Source: Deltaproteobacteria bacterium (lineage in GTDB: Bacteria > SAR324 > NAC60-12). Taken from it: a stretch of DNA of 19,379 nt. Of the stretch, positions 13,892 through 19,379 are shown in pieces. Position 1 is the first letter of the stretch, and every line of letters starts with the position of its first letter. The notes under the pieces are model-generated. The model worked only from the letters and a program-made list of their open reading frames with translations, was not told the DNA's origin and did no database searches. A program made the translations under genes and the position numbers. The stretch lies in NCBI GenBank assembly GCA_002730365.1, contig PBZZ01000106.1, positions 1 through 19,379 on the forward strand. The letters are read 5' to 3'.

Positions 13892-15526
13892 TTACTGTAA
13901 GAGTCTCATCAGGACACTTGGGGCCTGATTGGCCTGAGCCAGCATTGCTACATTAGCTTCCATCATGATTTGGTTACGGGTGTAAAGTGTCATCTCCTCA
14001 GCAACGTCTGTATCACGTATGACAGACTCTGCTTTCGTCACGTTTTCGTGTGCGCTCCGTAGGTAGTTTAGGTTGCTCTGGAGGTTGTTTTTGTGGAAGG
14101 CTCCCATCCGGCCCCGTGTTCCAGAAACTTCCTGAATTGCTTTGTCGATCAGGCAGATAGCGTCTTGAGCTCCTTGTGCCGTTCGCACATCGATATCCGC
14201 CAAAGATTTGAATCCGGAGAGATTCTCAACTGCTCGAGCCAATCCCTTCGAAGTAATTTCGCGAATACCATGTGTCACAGTTTGGCCGCAATTCGCACCC
14301 ACCTGGAAGTACATCGAATTTTGAGTAACTGTAGCAGAGCCGACGAACTCACCGCGCTCACTGGCTTTTGAGCCGGTATAAAGGATCTCCAAACCATCAG
14401 CCTGTGTAAACGCTCCTCCTTTCAGTACTTGTCCCTTGCCAAAGGCAACCTCACCTTGAATCTTGCCAGCTATATCACGACCGTTGTTGATCTCCTGGGG
14501 CACGTCTGATTCCGCGGCTACCAAACCAGCTGTGGTGCTGGTTACCGAAAAGACAGGCTCTGTACCATAATCCTTGTGGCGCAAGGTGATAAATTGTGGC
14601 TCGTTGGAATCAGTAATGTTTGCGGCAGCTGCACGGATATCCTCAACGGTTAGGCCAACTTCACGTAGGGCAGTAGTCACATCTTCTTGGCGAAGTACAT
14701 CTTCAAGTGCGTCCGCGTTATTGTGTACCCCAATGATCCGATAGCGGATGCTTGATCGCAGATCACTGCCTTCTAGCAAGGACTCTAGCTTCTGCTGATT
14801 GGGTAGTACCAACTCAACATCGATGTTCGAATCCGCCATTGTCTTCTTAAGTGCATTGAGATTCGCTTCGACTGTTTCGCCACGTAATGTGTTGAAAGTG
14901 ATTGTCTTTCCACCTTCTTCAATTGTGATTTGCTCACCACGATCGATGATTTCATTCGTTAGTGCCAATGTTCCTGTCACTTGAGCACGCTTAGCAGTTT
15001 CCACAACTTCTATCTTGTAACCACCTACTCCAGAGCCTTTCGTCTTCTCGTTGGCGCCAACAAATTCCAGGTTGGCTCCACTCGTTACTCCGTTGGCACC
15101 TCGGCTACCGTCGAGCAGATGCTTCTTGCCGTATTGGGCATCACGCGAGATCCGATCGATCATGCTTAGGATGTTATTGATTTCTTCTTGATCCGCATGG
15201 AGCATTTCGTCGTCATTCACAGCTTCGTTCGCTGCGTGAACCGCCAGTTGGCGCATGGTCACCAGAGAAGCACTGATTTCGTTCAGCGCACCTTCCGCTG
15301 TTTGAACCATGGCAATGCCAATTTCAGAGTTGTCAATGGCTTGACGCAGACCACCGATTTGGGCTCGCAATTTTTCTGAAATAACCAACGAAGCCGGACC
15401 ATCCGCCGCCTGATTAATCTTCATACCGGAGGAGAGCCGCTGTAGTGTCTTGTTGGTCACATCGTTGTTGTTCACCAAATTGCGGTGTGCATTCAGTGCA
15501 GCGATATTGTGTTTAATTCGCATCAT
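13892..15526 (-). CDS. fliC: Fla-9: flagellin with enlarged central domain, 544 residues
   Basis: Flagellar filament subunit with the family D0/D1 ends (MRIKHNIAALNAHRNL; RQLAVHAANE at 92-101; AESVIRDTDVA; final LLQ). Two ATG codons stand in tandem at 15521-15526; GGAG is seven bases from the first and ten from the second, so the protein may begin at either. The central domain has about 58 extra residues between the NLNAL motif (222-226) and the QFITLRH strand (from 311), including a second copy-like stretch (ADALEDVLRQ...ALREVGLTVEDIR). The later loop is shorter by about 27, giving the net gain of 31. Cysteines are at 413 and 458, equivalent to 382 and 427. A sigma70-like promoter lies just upstream, and there is no loop-AGGGA hairpin. 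Confidence 0.95.
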   Translation of the reverse strand: MMRIKHNIAALNAHRNLVNNNDVTNKTLQRLSSGMKINQAADGPASLVISEKLRAQIGGLRQAIDNSEIGIAMVQTAEGALNEISASLVTMRQLAVHAANEAVNDDEMLHADQEEINNILSMIDRISRDAQYGKKHLLDGSRGANGVTSGANLEFVGANEKTKGSGVGGYKIEVVETAKRAQVTGTLALTNEIIDRGEQITIEEGGKTITFNTLRGETVEANLNALKKTMADSNIDVELVLPNQQKLESLLEGSDLRSSIRYRIIGVHNNADALEDVLRQEDVTTALREVGLTVEDIRAAAANITDSNEPQFITLRHKDYGTEPVFSVTSTTAGLVAAESDVPQEINNGRDIAGKIQGEVAFGKGQVLKGGAFTQADGLEILYTGSKASERGEFVGSATVTQNSMYFQVGANCGQTVTHGIREITSKGLARAVENLSGFKSLADIDVRTAQGAQDAICLIDKAIQEVSGTRGRMGAFHKNNLQSNLNYLRSAHENVTKAESVIRDTDVAEEMTLYTRNQIMMEANVAMLAQANQAPSVLMRLLQ

Positions 15527-15566
15527 GGCGGTACTCCAACAAAAGGTTGTTTTTACCTAAATTTTT

Positions 15567-15596
15567 GTTATAATCAAAATAACTAAAATTTATCAA
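15567..15596 (-). promoter_or_regulatory. Sigma70-like promoter for Fla-9
   Basis: The transcribed strand has TTGATA (plus 15591-15596), an 18-nt spacer and TATAAC (15567-15572); shifting one base gives a 17-nt spacer with TTATAA. Transcription would start near 15560, a short leader of about 34 nt in contrast to the long structured leaders of Fla-1 to Fla-5 and Fla-7. Confidence 0.45.
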
Positions 15597-15715
15597 AATT
15601 GTTTGCATTACCCTTCCGATAGTCTTCTATTTCTTAAATTTTTCCTGACCGGAGTATCCAGCCCCACATCAAGGAAATTCGTGTTTCAATGTGCGGTGAA
15701 TTCCCCGCAGTAATT

Positions 15716-17149
15716 TTAGTCCAGCAACGACTGCAAAGAAGTCGGCGAATGACTAGCCTGCGCCTGCAATCCACTCATTTGGTCCTCCTGCATCAGCTTT
15801 GAGGTGGCGATTGCAGCGGCATGAGCTTGGTGTTCGTTATTCAATTGTTCAGCTTCTGGAACCAGCTTGGTATGCTTCTCACGCAATTGCACCAGTTGTC
15901 CTTGAAGTCGGCGGGTTCGAAAGCTCCCAACTTCTTCCAGCTGATCATAGATTTCCTGCTTGGCCTGTTCAATCAAGAGCAGCGCGTCCTTGCCGCCTTG
16001 CGCAGTAGTAATGTTTAAGTGACTTAGATTTTCGAATCCTGAATGATTTGGGACGTGCCTTCCCAAGTCTGCACTACAAACACTTCGCATATTGAGCCGT
16101 AATGGAGCAGCGTGACTGCCGAAGCGCAAAGCATTTTGAAAAAGGGAAACCGAACCGTGTAATGGCAACTGAACCTGAGGAGTTTGACCATTGATTCTTA
16201 AGCAGATTCCACTAACGCGACCGTAGCCCGTTGGCACGTGAAGAAACGGGCCTTTACCCACGGCTTCCACACCATCAATCTGGCCAGCCACGTTAATACC
16301 AGGATTAGCTTTGCGAACTGTACCTTGTTTTGAGCCAAGGATTCCTGCAGTGGAACTTGCCACTTCGAAAGTTGGTTCGCTACCCCAATATTGATGTTCA
16401 ACTTCCAGCAACTGATCTGCTTGTAATTTCACATTGAGTGGTAATCCAACTCTTTGAAGCTCGTAATTCAATCGCTTCAGAAATTGTTGATGATCTTCAT
16501 CCTGCTGGGCTCTAAAACGGTGCTGCTTTTGTTTTTCACGGAACCAGAGTTGCTCTCCAGCTTGGAGTAGTTCTCGGGTCAGAGGTTGTAGTCCGAGTAA
16601 AGTTGATGGGGCTGGAGCCCTTGTAATAACTACATCATAGCCGGATACTGGCGCAGTCTGTGTTTCTGCTGTGGCGGAAACGAACTCCAAGTATTCACCC
16701 TGCGCAACTCCATGAACCTCATGGCTACCGTCAAGTAGCTTTTCAGGGCCGTAGCTCGTCACTTCAGAGATGTGATCAATGTTGAGGAGTACGTTTTCCA
16801 ATTCACGTTGGTCGGCATTTCTTAAGACTAGATTGTTTTCCATTCCGGTGGAGGCGTAGCCAGCCAGTTTCTGTAACTGTTCTAGTAACCTCAGCAACTC
16901 ATGAAGCGCGGCTTCTGCTGTTTGGATCAGTGAAATCCCCGCCTCTCCGTCAACAATGATCCTAGTCAATCCTGCCACCTGGGCCTGCAATCGTGGTGGA
17001 ATCACCAATGAGACAGGTCCATCCTGATGGGAGCCTGCTGTCTCTCTTTGCAGTCGCTTGGCGTGGCGGTTTTCATCCCGCTTACGTTGCTGCTGTTGTT
17101 GGAAGGCCCCTAGCGGAGACAGGCCTCCTCTAATATTCAGGGAATTCAT
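15716..17149 (-). CDS. Fla-10: strongly diverged flagellin-like protein, 477 residues
   Basis: It aligns without gaps to the other flagellins over the first about 173 residues (QDGPVSLVI at 42-50, GISLIQTAEAALHEL, ADQRELENVLLNID, KLLDGS, LEFVSAT, GYDVVITR) and more loosely after that, including WGSEPTFEVASSTAGIL and a tail of AQASHSPTSLQSLLD. The D0 region, normally the most conserved part, is rewritten: residues 17-36 are a glutamine/arginine-rich helix (QQQQQRKRDENRH), and RLSSG is lost (RLQRETAG). The cysteine pair is absent; two cysteines occur elsewhere. The IRDxD signature is missing, and His and Gln are frequent. The frame is intact and has a good ribosome site (AGAGGAG) 39 nt after Fla-11, which argues against a decaying pseudogene. 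The function is unknown: perhaps a minor or junction subunit, or a non-polymerising flagellin mimic. Confidence 0.88.
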   Translation of the reverse strand: MNSLNIRGGLSPLGAFQQQQQRKRDENRHAKRLQRETAGSHQDGPVSLVIPPRLQAQVAGLTRIIVDGEAGISLIQTAEAALHELLRLLEQLQKLAGYASTGMENNLVLRNADQRELENVLLNIDHISEVTSYGPEKLLDGSHEVHGVAQGEYLEFVSATAETQTAPVSGYDVVITRAPAPSTLLGLQPLTRELLQAGEQLWFREKQKQHRFRAQQDEDHQQFLKRLNYELQRVGLPLNVKLQADQLLEVEHQYWGSEPTFEVASSTAGILGSKQGTVRKANPGINVAGQIDGVEAVGKGPFLHVPTGYGRVSGICLRINGQTPQVQLPLHGSVSLFQNALRFGSHAAPLRLNMRSVCSADLGRHVPNHSGFENLSHLNITTAQGGKDALLLIEQAKQEIYDQLEEVGSFRTRRLQGQLVQLREKHTKLVPEAEQLNNEHQAHAAAIATSKLMQEDQMSGLQAQASHSPTSLQSLLD

Positions 17150-17188
17150 AGTCTCCTCTGAAAGATAGCTTCATAAATAAGAATTAGC

Positions 17189-18790
17189 TTACTGAGCACT
17201 GATCAACTGAAGTACAGATCTTGGAATTTGGTTCGCTTGGGCGGTCATTGCCGTTCCAGAAGCCAACAAAATTTGATTTTTGGTGAAATCACTCATTTCT
17301 GCAGCCATATCCGCATCACGGATCGTTGATTCGGCACTGACCAAGTTTTCATTGTGAACTCGCAGGTTACGTAGATTCGTTTCTAGTGAATTCTTTTGGA
17401 AAGAACCGATATCAGCTCGGCACTGGCTTACCTGATTGATTGCTTCGTCGATTAGACAGATTGCGTCTGAGGCTCCCTGCTGAGTAGTTACATCAATATC
17501 AGCCAAACTCCTGAAATCACTTTCGTTATTTATACCTTTCGCCAGTTCGTTGGATCGTACGCTGCACAAAGAAAACGACTCTTCCTGCTCGCAGTTTGGC
17601 CCTACCTGGAAAATTAGTGAATTTTGCGTCACATGAACGTATCCATCAGTCTCCGCACCAGCCAGAGTGCTGTTATCGTCCAACACTTCGCGGACTTCAA
17701 CAAGTTCACCGGTCTCTGGATTAATGTATTCTTCGATACGGCTACCTAGCTCCTTGGTATATTCGATTGTCAAACCTTCGATAGCAGTTCCTGGAGCTCC
17801 AGTAAGCCGCTGACCTCGCCCAATCGCAATTTCTCCGCCAATGAAACCAGCCACGTCACGTCCACCTTCCGAAAATTGAGCCTCATCGGCTATTTGGGTT
17901 AGTACCTCAGGTTGATTTACCGTCACACTGAAACTTGGCTCACTACCAAAGTGCTTGTGGCGAACTGTCAACATCCCAGCACGATTGATGTACACCTCTA
18001 CTTGAAGTCCATTCTCAGCCGCTTTGTCATTCATAGCTCTAGAAATCAACTGCTGCATTCCCTTTTCAACGTCTTCTCTGGTGAAAAGATCTGGAGAACG
18101 ATAGTGGTTATCAAGTAGACGATTTAGGCTCTCCGAGAGTGGACCCTCTGTAGTATTAAGGGACATCATGGCTTTGCCTTCGTTGATTACGAAGGTGAGA
18201 CCTTTTTCTACGTTCGCAATTGAAATTGGCTTGGTTCCTGACATCCGTGCTCGCACTCCAACCTGGAGAATATCTATCGGATACCCTTCCTTTGTCGGTG
18301 CAGCCTGCGTCTTCTCAGAAGCAGAAACAAAGCGAAAGCCATCACCAACAGTGACTCCATTTGCTGCATTGCTGCCATTAAAAAGCACTTTTGAACCAAA
18401 TTGAGTTGAGTTTGAGATACGATCTAGAGTAGCTAGCAAGTTTTCAATTTCATTCTGATCTGCTTGCATCATCTGGGTGTCATTTGCACCTTCGTTTGCA
18501 GCATGGACAGCTAGCTGGCGCATATTTATCAACATACTACTGACCTCGCTGAGAGCACCTTCTGCAGTCTGAATCATCGAAATCGAAGTTTCGGTGTTGC
18601 GCATTGCCTGATCCACACTACCGATCCGTGCCCGCATGTTCTCGGAGATCATCAGTTCAGCTGGTGAATCTCTCGCGGAGTTAATCCTGAGACCGGACGA
18701 CAAGCGCTCCAAATTTTTAGCTGTGTCTGCTGCAGTGTTGGTCAAATGGCGTAGGGCGGTCATGGATGCAATATTGTGATTCACTCGCAT
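17189..18790 (-). CDS. fliC: Fla-11: divergent flagellin with four cysteines, 533 residues
   Basis: Flagellar filament subunit and the first gene of the array in transcription order. Its N-terminus (MRVNHNIASMTALRHL; ERLSSGLRINSARDSPAELMISENMRARI) is the closest here to the classical flagellin signature, followed by RQLAVHAANEGAND. The C-terminus has ESTIRDADMAAEM and AQANQIPRSVLQLISAQ, slightly longer than its neighbours. The central domain is divergent, with an extra acidic stretch (about residues 340-370, EEYINPETGELVEV region). It has the conserved cysteine pair (400 and 445, spacing 45) and two extra ones (409, 457). The start has TAGGAG nine bases ahead. Fla-10 follows after 39 nt, so the two probably form an operon. 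The leader has two tandem hairpins but no loop-AGGGA element. Confidence 0.95.
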   Translation of the reverse strand: MRVNHNIASMTALRHLTNTAADTAKNLERLSSGLRINSARDSPAELMISENMRARIGSVDQAMRNTETSISMIQTAEGALSEVSSMLINMRQLAVHAANEGANDTQMMQADQNEIENLLATLDRISNSTQFGSKVLFNGSNAANGVTVGDGFRFVSASEKTQAAPTKEGYPIDILQVGVRARMSGTKPISIANVEKGLTFVINEGKAMMSLNTTEGPLSESLNRLLDNHYRSPDLFTREDVEKGMQQLISRAMNDKAAENGLQVEVYINRAGMLTVRHKHFGSEPSFSVTVNQPEVLTQIADEAQFSEGGRDVAGFIGGEIAIGRGQRLTGAPGTAIEGLTIEYTKELGSRIEEYINPETGELVEVREVLDDNSTLAGAETDGYVHVTQNSLIFQVGPNCEQEESFSLCSVRSNELAKGINNESDFRSLADIDVTTQQGASDAICLIDEAINQVSQCRADIGSFQKNSLETNLRNLRVHNENLVSAESTIRDADMAAEMSDFTKNQILLASGTAMTAQANQIPRSVLQLISAQ

Positions 18791-19379
18791 AGCTAACTCC
18801 TAAAGCTCATGATTGATTCGGCTGGACCGAATATGGCAGTCGATTGCCAATTCTAAATAAAACGTTATTATTCAAATTATTTCAGTAGACTATAATTAGT
18901 CAGAATTTTTCAGATAAAATATATTTTTCAGAGAAAAGTGCCCGTGATTGTTTTGCTTCAGTCTGCTCTAGTCAACCGATCCTTTGAAATTGGTTGAAGC
19001 AGCCAGCTAGCAGTGATCTGCAAAAAACTATGCTTGAAAATTAATTTGCCAAAGCAAACTAATGTCTGGGCCCGGCTGAGACTCTGTTCAGTAGAACAAT
19101 TCCTACATAGATTTGCGTAGGCTCCACAAATCCTATCGTCTAGCAAACACAACAGCGTGTCGTCTGCTATTAGACAGGGCTAAGTCTCAGATAGCTTCAC
19201 TTACTCTATTTAAATAATCGAAGAACCCTCAAACTACTCTGGAATGGATCGCAAGAGGTACTGCCTTCGATAAAGCACAAACAAATATATTTTTATTCAC
19301 CAAGAAGACATTTGAATCAATTGGCAATTTCCCAGATTGCTCATTGAGTATCTACAGTCATTCAAGACGAACAGAGCGA
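18791..19379. other. Non-coding region upstream of Fla-11
   Basis: This 589-nt stretch holds the Fla-11 leader and presumed promoter, then AT-rich DNA to the window edge. A candidate -10 (TATAGT on the transcribed strand, near 18890) lacks a good -35. A 64-codon minus-strand open frame at 18958-19152 has no recognisable family and no clear ribosome site. Nothing else was identified; whatever gene precedes the array lies outside the window. Confidence 0.6.
18816..18849 (-). promoter_or_regulatory. Two tandem hairpins in the Fla-11 leader
   Basis: Nearest the gene is ATTCGG-TCCAG-CCGAAT on the transcribed strand (18816-18832, perfect 6 bp). Just upstream is TGGCA-ATCGAC-TGCCA (18834-18849, 5 bp). 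Neither loop has GGA on the transcribed strand, so they differ from the Fla-1 to Fla-7 leader element. Confidence 0.45.

Larger units (their letters stand above)
1..18790 (-). repeat. Tandem array of eleven flagellin paralogues
   Basis: Eleven consecutive same-strand genes align to one another from end to end, with a repeat unit of roughly 1.5 kb of coding sequence plus 39-821 nt of spacer. Fla-2 to Fla-8 all encode exactly 513 residues, so they diverged by substitution with little net length change. The array continues past the left edge, because Fla-1 is cut after 36 codons. No transposase or integrase lies between the copies, so growth by unequal crossing-over or local duplication is the simplest inference. 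Such an array should be prone to gene conversion and copy-number change. Confidence 0.93.

Noticed and set aside
15716..17149. Fla-10 as a pseudogene
   Set aside because: There are 477 uninterrupted codons, gap-free alignment to paralogues over the first 173 residues and a good ribosome site; decay would be expected to break the frame.
18834..18849. Sigma54-like TGGCA...TGCC upstream of Fla-11
   Set aside because: The spacing between the GG and GC elements is one base short of the -24/-12 rule, and the sequence is better explained as a hairpin.
18958..19152. 64-codon minus-strand open frame upstream of Fla-11
   Set aside because: Cysteine-rich, low-complexity-looking translation without a known motif or good ribosome site; not supportable as a gene.
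1..19379. Mobile elements, CRISPR arrays, tRNA or rRNA genes
   Set aside because: No transposase or integrase frames, no regularly spaced short repeats, and no tRNA- or rRNA-like sequences were seen; the repetition is explained by the flagellin paralogues and their leader and 3' elements.

Overview
The window is almost entirely a tandem array of flagellin genes, all on the minus strand. It holds ten complete genes and the first 36 codons of an eleventh. They are numbered Fla-1 to Fla-11 from left to right, so Fla-11 comes first in the direction of transcription. Flagellins of this length (about 510-545 residues) with Shine-Dalgarno sites point to a flagellated Gram-negative bacterium of moderate GC content. 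The sequence alone does not fix the genus. Large flagellin repertoires are known in magnetotactic cocci (Magnetococcus/MO-1 type) and some deltaproteobacteria, but this placement is a guess.

Layout, right to left (transcription order): an AT-rich non-coding stretch (18791-19379) leads into Fla-11, a divergent 533-residue flagellin. It is followed after 39 nt by Fla-10, a strongly altered 477-residue flagellin-like protein. Fla-9 (544 residues) has its own promoter-like sequence and an enlarged central domain, and Fla-8 follows after 79 nt. Fla-7, -6, -5, -4, -3 and -2 are close relatives, each exactly 513 residues. Fla-1 is cut by the left edge. Divergence increases from the Fla-1/2/3 end to the Fla-10/11 end.

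The non-coding DNA repays attention. Fla-1 to Fla-7 each carry a short hairpin 53-78 nt upstream of the start codon, with the loop AGGGA or AGGA and base-paired arms that change in a compensatory way. It looks like a binding site for CsrA, a post-transcriptional regulator known to control flagellin translation. Downstream of Fla-2 to Fla-5 lies a second element, a hairpin of variable, covarying sequence between fixed flanks. Several leaders carry further hairpins.

At the protein level, seven paralogues share two cysteines exactly 45 residues apart, which is unusual because flagellins normally lack cysteine. The two cysteines are present or absent together. The genes probably supply alternative or spatially ordered subunits of one filament, with translation tuned individually through the structured leaders. 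No mobile element, tRNA, rRNA, CRISPR array or non-flagellin gene was found.
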